Assembly: GCF_040581485.1 (NCBI RefSeq)
Contig: NC_090131.1
Coordinates: 18,185,501 to 18,249,500 of the forward strand
Direction: 5' to 3'
Origin: Linepithema humile
Lineage: Eukaryota > Arthropoda > Insecta > Hymenoptera > Formicidae
Length of the DNA: 64,000 nucleotides
Shown: piece after piece, positions 12,090 through 21,700 of the stretch
Layout: each line of letters starts with the position of its first letter
Position numbering within the stretch: the first letter of the stretch is position 1
Program-made: the position numbers and the translations under genes
Notes under the pieces: model-generated
Seen by the model: the letters and a program-made list of their open reading frames with translations, nothing else
Database searches by the model: none
What the model was told of the DNA's origin: nothing

Positions 12090-12222
12090 TGTATAGTCCC
12101 ACGTAGATCGGTGTCCATGTTACTTGACTGTAGACCAACGGTGTCGCTGCAAATAGCACGGCACTAAACCATACCGCCCGACGTATCGCGCTCATTTCAC
12201 TAGCGGCCTCGATAGTCGTCAT
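12090..12222 (-). CDS. Signal-peptide first coding exon (1a), unnamed secreted or membrane protein
   Basis: A minus-strand ATG at 12220-12222 opens 44 codons plus one base, ending at a strong donor, GTGAGT (12084-12089). A second in-frame Met lies at codon 10. From it the peptide has an Arg-Arg n-region, a hydrophobic core (A-V-W-F-S-A-V-L-F-A-A-T-P-L-V) and a likely cleavage after V-Y-S, before Q-V-T-W-T-P. This is a textbook signal-peptide layout. The exon ends in phase 1 (A), as does leader exon 1b at 8975-9089, so both can splice to the microexon at 8160-8193. Here the junction would read G-L-Y-S-T-V-E-D. The two leaders share no obvious sequence, which suits alternative promoters. I do not recognise the protein. 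Confidence 0.6.
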
Positions 12223-12480
12223 TTCTTCTCTCCTTTCAATCAGTTTTCCGCCTCAATATCATCTTTTCCAACATGCCTTCGCTACTTCACTCCGCTTTTG
12301 TTCGCCACGCTCGTTTCTCTCGTTCGTCTCGTTCTTTTATTCCTCTTCTCGTTTGAGAACGCGCGCACAACAATACGTCACTGCCGTTGAATATCTACGC
12401 AATCGAACGAAACTCTCGATACTCCTGTCGTTTTATTCTGTGGCGTCTAATAACCGGTATTTTTATATCTCGATGTAGAA
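12223..12480 (-). promoter_or_regulatory. Putative 5' UTR and promoter of leader exon 1a
   Basis: Read on the minus strand, this purine-rich, CpG-containing stretch runs into the exon 1a start. It contains a 12-codon upstream frame (ATG at 12272-12274, reading M-L-E-K-M-I-L-R-R-K-T-D) that stops before the main ATG. I could not place a TATA box or transcription start. Confidence 0.35.
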
Positions 12481-13782
12481 TCTTTCGGCGAACAGCTCGA
12501 AGAAAATTAAAAAAATATGCTGCAGCGCGACTTCTACACATATAATATTTGTACGTGATTTTATGAGTTCTCGAAGAAAGAATTTCATTAAAGCAGTCTA
12601 AGCATTAGCAGGAGTAAAAACTTCGATATGCAAATGAATGGTTGAGGAATGAACATATAAAAGCGAAATTAATTTAAAAAATCTAAATGGGGGAAATTAG
12701 GACGTGCTGAGGATTAAACAAAAAAAGAAAAGAAAATAAACGCGCCGAGAAGAGCATTTTTATTCGGTTGTTCTCAAATAATTAATCTCGTGAGCTTTGA
12801 GTCATGGTCGAGTGCGACGGTATAATCGACTCGCGAAGCAACGGAGTTAATTAATTAAACGCGATTACGCGTTTCCGTGGCAATTGGCGCGCGACGCGCG
12901 ATTAAAATCGACGGCGTATTTACGTTGCCCTTGACAACAGATATGGAAGTTTAAAGCGAAGAGAGAAAGCAGCCGGGTTGTCGTTGTTTGTCGGACGTAC
13001 TTTTTCATGCGTCATCGAGCGAGCGAGTTTTACGTCACGTAAAATTTTGCACTCGCGCTGCCGTTCCTCTTCCCGGACAGAATCTTCATTTCTGCGCGGG
13101 TCCTGATTTATGCACCCTATACTTCACGTTCTCCTCCTCCTTGAAACGTATTACTCCGTTCCTTCGGGTATAACATGACGACACAATCATCGCTCCTACC
13201 GACGGCGATCGCGAGAATAACGGCCTTCCTACTCTCCCGCCGCTCGCTCTTCTCCATCCTGCCTTTTTTCTGCACTCGTAACATGTGCCGGACCATTTCC
13301 ACTATTTTCCATCGTTCTTTTTCCCTCAGCTTTCTGCCGGCTCTTGGTTTTTCTCGCTCCTTCGCGCAGACTTTTACCCGTCTTTCGTTAAATCCTTCAG
13401 CGGTTTTGCTCAGATCAAAAAAGCTTTTTTTTCTGCCGATACGAGATCCCGTCTGCAACAAAATAGCAAAACATTTCATTAGAAGAGTCTCTTTGACGGA
13501 TGATCATTAAGAGATGAATCGTGGACAGGTCTCAAAGAACTGTTTTAGAAAATTGCAAGATTAAGAAACCTATTTTCCGCAAATTTGCACGGCTCCAAAA
13601 GCGGCTTTTGTAAATTAAAGTATTTCACGCTTGTCTGAAAATTTTTTGTGCAAAATTTTGGTTTTGCCAAAAAAAAAAAAACGATGAAGCGTGTTTATAT
13701 AGAACATGAATATGCAACAATATTATTTACAATTGAGGTAGAAAATTATTTTAAATTTATATGTGGATTGTATTGTAAGCGT
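12481..13782. other. No gene seen upstream of leader exon 1a
   Basis: Moderately GC-rich DNA. Overlapping open frames on both strands at 13117-13510 mirror a pyrimidine-rich stretch. None has splice signals or a recognisable protein. Confidence 0.45.
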
Positions 13783-13795
13783 ATCTAAAATGTAT
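13783..13795 (+). repeat. Left copy of 13-bp direct repeat flanking the composite element
   Basis: ATCTAAAATGTAT here recurs exactly at 18768-18780. If the element terminus is TGTTCGTGAACC, one or two bases overlap the element and the true target duplication is TCTAAAATGTA (11 bp). Confidence 0.8.
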
Positions 13796-15150
13796 GTTCG
13801 TGAACCTAGCATATCATTTTCCAGCAGATCAAAAATAAAAGAGAGTTCTTGTCGCATGCAGTCGAGTTCTATAGTTCCTTATAGTTTTTAGTAACAGTTC
13901 TGGTGATTTTATCCAAAAAAACACCAATCGAAAAAATGATCTGCTAACTTCCCGTAGCAGATCATTTTCTAGCAGATCAAAAATAAAAGAGAGTTCTTGT
14001 CGCATGCAGTCGAGTTCTATAGTTCCTAATAGTTTTTAATGATAGTTCTGGTGATTTTATAAAAAAAAACACCGATCGAAAAAAATGATCTGCTACGGAA
14101 AGTTAGCAGATAAAAAATAGAGGACACTGAACATATATGTGATATGCTGGCCGTATATTGATAGTTCTGTTGATAATTAAAGAGTTTTCGTGTAGTTCTG
14201 AGCCAGTACATTGCTTTTCCAAAGAGTTCTGACGACTAAAATAATTAGAAAATTTTTTAAACAATTAATTTACCCGAAAAACGCGCATTTTTGAGCATAT
14301 GTGTGATATGCTGGCCGCATATTGATAGTTCTGCTAAAAATTAGACAGTTCTCTTCTAGTTCTGGGCGAGTACATTGCTTTTCCAAAGAGTTCTGACGAC
14401 TAAAATAATTAGAAAATTTTTTAAACAATTATTTTACCCGAAAAACACGCATTTTTGAGTATATGTGTGATATGCTGGCCGTATATTAATAGTTCTGTTA
14501 ATAATTAAAGAGTTTTCGTGTAGTTCTGGGCAAGTACATTGCTTTTCCAAAGAGTTCTGACGACTAAAATAATTAGAAAACAGAACTAGAAGAGAACTGT
14601 CTAATTTTTAGCAGAACTATCAATATGCGGCCAGCATATCACACATATGCTCAAAAATTTGCGTTTTTCGGGTAAATTAATTGTTTAAAAAATTTTCTAA
14701 TTATTTTAGTCGTCAGAACTCTTTGGAAAAGCAATGTACTTGCCCAGAACTACACGAAAACTCTTTAATTATTAACAGAACTATCAATATACGGCCAGCA
14801 TATCACATATATATTCAGTGTCCTCTATTTTTTATCTGCTAACTTTCCGTAGCAGATCATTTTTTTCGATCGGTGTTTTTTTTTATAAAATCACCAGAAC
14901 TATCATTAAAAACTATCAGGAACTATAGAACTCGACTGCATGCGACAAGAACTCTCTTTTATTTTTGATCTGCTAGAAAATGATCTGCTATGGGAAGTTA
15001 GCAGATCATTTCTTCGATTGGTGTTTTTTTGGATAAAATCACCAGAACTATTACTAAAAACTATAAGGAACTATAGAACTCGACTGCATGCGACAAGAAC
15101 TCTCTTTTATTTTTGATCTGCTGGAAAATGATATGCTAGGTTCACGAACA
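13795..15150. repeat. Foldback unit 1 (A2-B3-centre-B2-A2)
   Basis: The unit starts TGTTCGTGAACC and ends GGTTCACGAACA. In order it has two forward A monomers, three forward B monomers, an inversion centre near 14581, two reverse B and two reverse A monomers. It is the mirror of unit 4 but lacks one B monomer, which explains a 164-bp coordinate shift. Confidence 0.85.
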
Positions 15151-15401
15151 TCTGAAACGCGAACGGAATTCGCACGTAACGTCGCAATGTTTGGTTCGAT
15201 TCGCTTGCAACGTCGGGAGTGCCGTTTAAATCGCGTGATTTTTGCATTCGGGTACGCGTGTGAGTGTCTTTAAGGATCGCTGAGAGGAGGAGGAGGTCTA
15301 GGAGGCGTCGTGCGACAGCAGAGCAACGATACGGTGAGTAATTTATCATAAAAGATGCATTTTATAGGGCAGTGAAGAAGCTATATGTATACACTGATAT
15401 A
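15151..15401 (+). other. Captured segment copy 1, exon-like with splice donor
   Basis: A 251-bp segment unlike the monomers around it, CpG-rich at its start and ending its richer part in GATACG followed by GTGAGTAATT (donor GT at 15334-15335). It then turns AT-rich, as an exon-intron boundary would. It contains an ATG frame reading M-F-G-S-I-R-L-Q-R-R-E and ending in TAA, so the exon looks like a 5' UTR or first exon rather than an internal coding exon. It is probably a host fragment carried by the element. Confidence 0.6.
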
Positions 15402-15862
15402 TGTTCGTGAACCTAGCATATCATTTTCCAGCAGATCAAAAATAAAAGAGAGTTCTTGTCGCATGCAGTCGAGTTCTATAGTTCCTTATAGTTTTTAGTA
15501 ATAGTTCTGGTGATTTTATCCAAAAAAACACCAATCGAAAAAATGATCTGCTAACTTCCCGTAGCAGATCATTTTCTAGCAGATCAAAAATAAAAGAGAG
15601 TTCTTGTCGCATGCAGTCGAGTTCTATAGTTCCTGATAGTTTTTAATGATAGTTCTGGTGATTTTATGAAAAAAAACACCGATCGAAAAAAATGATCTGC
15701 TACGGGAAGTTAGCAGATCATTTTTTCGATTGGTGTTTTTTTGGATAAAATCACCAGAACTATTACTAAAAACTATAAGGAACTATAGAACTCGACTGCA
15801 TGCGACAAGAACTCTCTTTTATTTTTGATCTGCTGGAAAATGATATGCTAGGTTCACGAACA
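15402..15862. repeat. Foldback unit 2 (three A monomers)
   Basis: A short unit with two forward and one reverse A monomers and no B monomer, bounded by the same 12-bp terminus in both orientations. With captured segment 1 it forms a 712-bp block that is repeated in tandem: features at 15088 and 15333 recur at 15800 and 16045. Confidence 0.85.
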
Positions 15863-16113
15863 TCTGAAACGCGAACGGAATTCGCACGTAACGTCGCAAT
15901 GTTTGGTTCGATTCGCTTGCAACGTCGGGAGTGCCGTTTAAATCGCGTGATTTTTGCATTCGGGTACGCGTGTGAGTGTCTTTAAGGATCGCTGAGAGGA
16001 GGAGGAGGTCTAGGAAGCGTCGTGCGACAGCAGAGCAACGATACGGTGAGTAATTTATCATAAAAGATGCATTTTATAGGGCAGTGAAGAAGCTATATGT
16101 ATACACTGATATA
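15863..16113 (+). other. Captured segment copy 2, direct copy of copy 1
   Basis: Nearly identical to 15151-15401 at an offset of 712 bp, including the GTGAGT donor (exon end at 16045). A visible difference is AGGAAGCG in place of AGGAGGCG, giving R-F-L-D instead of R-L-L-D on the opposite strand. This close identity implies recent duplication. Confidence 0.6.
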
Positions 16114-16996
16114 TGTTCGTGAACCTAGCATATCATTTTCCAGCAGATCAAAAATAAAAGAGAGTTCTTGTCGCATGCAGTCGAGTTCTATAGTTCCTTA
16201 TAGTTTTTAGTAATAGTTCTGGTGATTTTATCCAAAAAAACACCAATCGAAAAAATGATCTGCTAACTTCCCGTAGCAGATCATTTTCTAGCAGATCAAA
16301 AATAAAAGAGAGTTCTTGTCGCATGCAGTCGAGTTCTATAGTTCCTTATAGTTTTTAGTAATAGTTCTGGTGATTTTATCCAAAAAAACATTAATCGAAA
16401 AAATGATCTGCTAACTTCCCGTAGCAGATCATTTTTTCGATTGGTGTTTTTTTGGATAAAATCACCAGAACTATTACTAAAAACTATCAGGAACTATAGA
16501 ACTCGACTGCATGCGACAAGAACTCTCTTTTATTTTTGATCTGCTAGAAAATGATCTGCTACGGGAAGTTAGCAGATCATTTTTTCGATTGGTGTTTTTT
16601 TGGATAAAATCACCAGAACTATTACTAAAAACTATAAGGAACTATAGAACTCGACTGCATGCGACAAGAACTCTCTTTTATTTTTGCTAACTTCCCGTAG
16701 CAGATCATTTTTTCGATTGGTGTTTTTTTGGATAAAATCACCAGAACTATTACTAAAAACTATAAGGAACTATAGAACTCGACTGCATGCGACAAGAACT
16801 CTCTTTTATTTTTGATCTGCTAGAAAATGATCTGCTACGGGAAGTTAGCAGATCATTTTTTCGATTGGTGTTTTTTTGGATAAAATCACCAGAACTATTA
16901 CTAAAAACTATAAGGAACTATAGAACTCGACTGCATGCGACAAGAACTCTCTTTTATTTTTGATCTGCTGGAAAATGATATGCTAGGTTCACGAAC
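16114..16996. repeat. Foldback unit 3 (six A monomers)
   Basis: Two forward A monomers, then four reverse ones, one lacking its start (about 16681-16700 joins ATTTTTGC directly to TAACTTCCCG). No B monomer. It holds the symmetry centre of the whole composite near 16281. Confidence 0.8.
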
Positions 16997-17248
16997 ATAT
17001 ATCAGTGTATACATATAGCTTCTTCACTGCCCTATAAAATGCATCTTTTATGATAAATTACTCACCGTATCGTTGCTCTGCTGTCGCACGACGCCTCCTA
17101 GACCTCCTCCTCCTCTCAGCGATCCTTAAAGACACTCACACGCGTACCCGAATGCAAAAATCACGCGATTTAAACGGCACTCCCGACGTTGCAAGCGAAT
17201 CGAAACAAACATTGCGACGTTACGTGCGAATTCCGTTCGCGTTTCAGA
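16997..17248 (-). other. Captured segment copy 3, inverted
   Basis: The reverse complement of copies 1 and 2 with one or two base differences (for example AAACAAAC where the others give AACCAAAC). Its donor is on the minus strand (GTGAGT at 17060-17065), the same direction as leader exons 1a and 1b at 12.1 and 9.0 kb, so it could in principle act as a further upstream exon of that gene. That is speculation. Confidence 0.55.
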
Positions 17249-18768
17249 TGTTCGTGAACCTAGCATATCATTTTCCAGCAGATCAAAAATAAAAGAGAGT
17301 TCTTGTCGCATGCAGTCGAGTTCTATAGTTCCTTATAGTTTTTAGTAATAGTTCTGGTGATTTTATCCAAAAAAACACCAATCGAAAAAATGATCTGCTA
17401 ACTTCCCATAGCAGATCATTTTCTAGCAGATCAAAAATAAAAGAGAGTTCTTGTCGCATGCAGTCGAGTTCTATAGTTCCTGATAGTTTTTAATGATAGT
17501 TCTGGTGATTTTATAAAAAAAAACACCGATCGAAAAAAATGATTTGCTACGGAAAGTTAGCAGATAAAAAATAGAGGACACTGAACATATATGTGATATG
17601 CTGGCCGTATATTGATAGTTCTGTTAATAATTAAAGAGTTTTCGTGTAGTTCTGGGCAAGTACATTGCTTTTCCAAAGAGTTCTGACGACTAAAATAATT
17701 AGAAAATTTTTTAAACAATTATTTTACCCGAAAAACACGCATTTTTGAGTATATGTGTCATATGCTGGCCGTATATTAATAGTTCTGTTAATAATTAAAG
17801 AGTTTTCGTGTAGTTCTGGGCAAGTACATTGCTTTTCCAAAGAGTTCTGACGACTAAAATAATTAGAAAATTTTTTAAACAATTAATTTACCCGAAAAAC
17901 GCAAATTTTTGAGCATATGTGTGATATGCTGGCCGCATATTGATAGTTCTGCTAAAAATTAGACAGTTCTCTTCTAGTTCTGTTTTCTAATTATTTTAGT
18001 CGTCAGAACTCTTTGGAAAAGCAATGTACTTGCCCAGAACTACACGAAAACTCTTTAATTATTAACAGAACTATTAATATACGGCCAGCATATCACACAT
18101 ATACTCAAAAATGCGTGTTTTTCGGGTAAAATAATTGTTTAAAAAATTTTCTAATTATTTTAGTCGTCAGAACTCTTTGGAAAAGCAATGTACTCGCCCA
18201 GAACTAGAAGAGAACTGTCTAATTTTTAGCAGAACTATCAATATGCGGCCAGCATATCACACATATGCTCAAAAATGCGCGTTTTTCGGGTAAATTAATT
18301 GTTTAAAAAATTTTCTAATTATTTTAGTCGTCAGAACTCTTTGGAAAAGCAATGTACTGGCTCAGAACTACACGAAAACTCTTTAATTATCAACAGAACT
18401 ATCAATATACGGCCAGCATATCACATATATGTTCAGTGTCCTCTATTTTTTATCTGCTAACTTTCCGTAGCAGATCATTTTTTTCGATCGGTGTTTTTTT
18501 TTATAAAATCACCAGAACTATCATTAAAAACTATCAGGAACTATAGAACTCGACTGCATGCGACAAGAACTCTCTTTTATTTTTAATCTGCTAGAAAATG
18601 ATCTGCTACGGGAAGTTAGCAGATCATTTTTTCGATTGGTGTTTTTTTGGATAAAATCACCAGAACTATTACTAAAAACTATAAGGAACTGTAGAACTCG
18701 ACTGCATGCGACAAGAACTCTCTTTTATTTTTGATCTGCTGGAAAATGATATGCTAGGTTCACGAAAA
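17249..18768. repeat. Foldback unit 4 (A2-B3-centre-B3-A2)
   Basis: The symmetric partner of unit 1, with a complete set of three B monomers in each arm. The right terminus reads GGTTCACGAAAA, one mismatch from the internal copies. Confidence 0.85.
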
Positions 18769-18780
18769 TCTAAAATGTAT
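18768..18780 (+). repeat. Right copy of 13-bp direct repeat flanking the composite element
   Basis: ATCTAAAATGTAT, identical to 13783-13795. A short (TGTAT)n-like run follows at 18776-18794. Confidence 0.8.
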
Positions 18781-21700
18781 TGTATTGTATTGTACTATTA
18801 ATACACTATACCAGCTCTCTTTGCAATCGCTTTTTGAGCACGTTGGAATCAAAGCGATTCCAACGTTCTATTAGTTAATTATAATACTAACGCAAAATAT
18901 TCGAATCTAAATCGTCGTATGTGTATATTTGAAAACATAAAGTTAGTGTCTAATAAAAAGATTCATTATTTATTGTTTTTTAAATAGAATATAAAACGTG
19001 AGAGCGCGAAAGAAGTAATAATTATCTTACAGTCACTTTAATTTCCGTCACGTCTCGATCGGAATGAAATTCATATCGCGAGGAAGACCGCATAGTTTCC
19101 AGGACTCGGTGGTACTTGGCATTTGCATTTTCATCTGCTTGGAAATGTCGTCGATGTCTCGTTAGCGTATCTTCATCGAAGCGGCGAGTTGCATAAGTCG
19201 CAGGTCATGGTTCCTCATAATGTTTCATGAGGTCGCGAGGTCGGAGGGGATGGTGACCCCATTACGTGCAGCTAGCAAGGGAGACCAGCGGAGACTCAGT
19301 CGTTCATAATGTGACAAGCCGAAGTTATATCGTCGTTTTGCCGCCGTGTTATTCATTCGTCGTTATCTACCGCTGCCGGTTTTACCGCGAACTTGTCCAG
19401 CAGTTATAAAAGCCACTCGGCGCTCGTGGAAGAACGGCTTTTATGCGCTCGCCGGTATCGGCGGACGATCGGTAGCCTTAGCGACTACGTATTCCCCTTC
19501 TCTCCTATCCCCGTGCCCTTTACCATGTACTTATCGCTTGTCCGCCTTATTAGCTCGCGCTGTCTTCCTAACTGCTCTTAACACCGCTTTAACCGAGATT
19601 CCTGAACACTTTTCTACACCGTAACATTTTCCGGTTTGTGATCACGCTCTAAGTAGAGACCCGCAACTTCCGCCGTCGTATCACTTTAGAGTAAAGAAAG
19701 AGACTTCGTTAAGTACGTCTCGCTTAAGTGTATAAACTCAACCCGCGTAAATAACGGTGTTTTATGTCCCGCTATTTTTTTTATCTAACGTTCGTTTGTT
19801 TGAGTAGAACTCTTTTCTTTTCTTTGCCTCTTATCTCTCTGTTGTCATTGCGTGGAAGTGGGATGAAAGAAATATTGAACGATAAGTAATTACCTTTTTA
19901 CCCAGGTAAATAGACAAAGGTGATTATATTAAAAAAATTTACAATACCCGGTCTGATCATATGCTGACTTTATCTACTGTGATAATTTTTCAGTTTATAT
20001 TATTGTATTCGTTAAAGCGTACGTTTTTTTTACGGCTCCAATTACTTTTTACCGCTGTTGCGAACACAAATGACGCTTTTACGCGCGAGATTGAACTATA
20101 CTTTTATAAGTATGCATCTGTCTCGAATCGAGTCGTCTGCAATAACGGTCTCTAGCTACTTCATACCGCCGACCTCGCGTTCAACAGCCATTGTACCTCG
20201 GTTGACCGTCCTCTTGAATACGATCTCCCAATTATAATTTGCCACTTCCGTCAGACACCTCCATCGTAACCGAGTCAAGTGCTCCCTCCGTCGGGTGACA
20301 TTTCCTCCCTTTATTCTCTTTCTTTTTCGAGCAAGCGGTGCGACTGCCGCCGTGAATAGCTTTATCCGAAAGGTGCCGATGTAGTTAACTTAATCCGGGT
20401 GCTGATTGGACGCGCAGTCAAGGACATCGAAATAGAAAGAGCAGACACACAACTGGAATCGGTGAGCAAAGGAGAGAGAAGGCCGCAAGCGGTCTGTAAT
20501 TGTGCCGTGCAATTATGACTAGTCCCGTTTGATAAAACCGACCTAACAGTAAAAGAGGGTTTCGATGGAGGGAGAATCAACGGTTATGAGAGTGTCAGCG
20601 ACACAAAGGGCGGTCACTCTCGCCCTATCTCTTCCTTCTCTCGTCCACGTCTCTCCCGGCCGCGCAATCTACAATCTGCTTTCCGCCCGGAAATGTTTTC
20701 TATCCAGATTGTCTCCGGTCAATTATTACGCTTCTCTGCGTATGCGAGCGAATAGAAATGACTGCTTCGACAGCCATAATCGTACGTCTTCCGCGCGTTG
20801 CTCAGACAAGCGGTAAAATTTAATGTTCATGCAGGGCCAAGTTTCCCATAGGGAAGATCAAATGTCCGAAGGAGCAAACAGGTACGAGTAAATAACATTT
20901 CCCGCTGCAAAGATAATTACTCGAGCCGCAGCTCGCGCGAGTTCACGCCGTGTGTCCGGAGTTTGCCTCGCTTCCTATGCCTCTTCGTCCCCCTCTTCGA
21001 CCTTTGTCTAGTCCCTGTTTCTTGATGCCCCGGCAACTTCTCGTTTAGCACTGCCGCAAATTAGCTTGCAACCGCGTTTTCTGCGTCCAACCTACTGGCG
21101 CGCGGTTTTCGTTTTAAGGCGGAGCACATGTTCTTTGAACGAGACTTAATTAGAGGAACGCTATTTCTCCCTCGCAGACATAAGGCTGCCGTCTGTTTAA
21201 TTTAATGCTCATTAAATGTTCATTTGATAGGGTGAAAAGAATTATGCAGAGCTCAATCATCCACGACCTGAGAGGGTTGCCGAAGCATAAATATATAACA
21301 GCTAGGGCGCACACTTCTCTCTCGCAACTATGCCTTTGATAACATCTAAAATTCTTTGGCTTGCTAAAATCTGTATTAATCTGAATAAGTAATGAATTCA
21401 TAAAGAAAGCCTGTGCGTTTACACCTACGTGGAAAACAATTGGATAAAAGTCATATTTCTTTGCTTATAACATTCTGAAACATTGAAATCAATAGTGTTG
21501 ATGATAGTTAATCTGCTGATTGTAAACGCGCGCACGGCTGTTGGACGCGCGACGAACCGTCGTAATTATTAATCGAGTCAAGGATCAATTAGTCGGAATA
21601 TCGATTAATTGCGCATCAGAATGTATCTTAGTCCATCGACAATCACGACCGCGATTGTCTGCGGCCACAGATGACTATGCGTTTCGTCATATAATTAATC

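Larger units (their letters stand above)
13795..18768. mobile_element. About 5-kb composite foldback element with three captured segments
   Basis: The sequence is an almost perfect mirror about 16281.5 at its outer parts: 13796-14592 pairs base for base with 17971-18767. It consists of four foldback units, each starting TGTTCGTGAACC and ending in the reverse complement, separated by three copies of one 251-bp segment. The units are made of monomer A (about 150 bp, 17 copies, marked by GTCGCATGCAGTCGAGTTCT) and monomer B (about 164 bp, 11 copies, marked by ATATGCTGGCC). A 13-bp direct repeat flanks the whole, consistent with insertion as one unit. No transposase frame is present, so it must be non-autonomous. 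The nearest known parallel is the foldback class (Drosophila FB, Galileo), whose long inverted termini are built of tandem repeats. No superfamily can be assigned from the sequence alone. Confidence 0.88.

Noticed and set aside
14026..14211. 61-codon frame repeated at 18352-18546
   Set aside because: It lies in the monomer arrays of mirror units and ends at monomer boundaries; not a protein.
15088..15349. Repeated 61- and 80-codon frames at 15.1, 15.8 and 17.1 kb
   Set aside because: They span the border between foldback monomer and captured segment, so their repetition reflects duplication of DNA rather than a gene.
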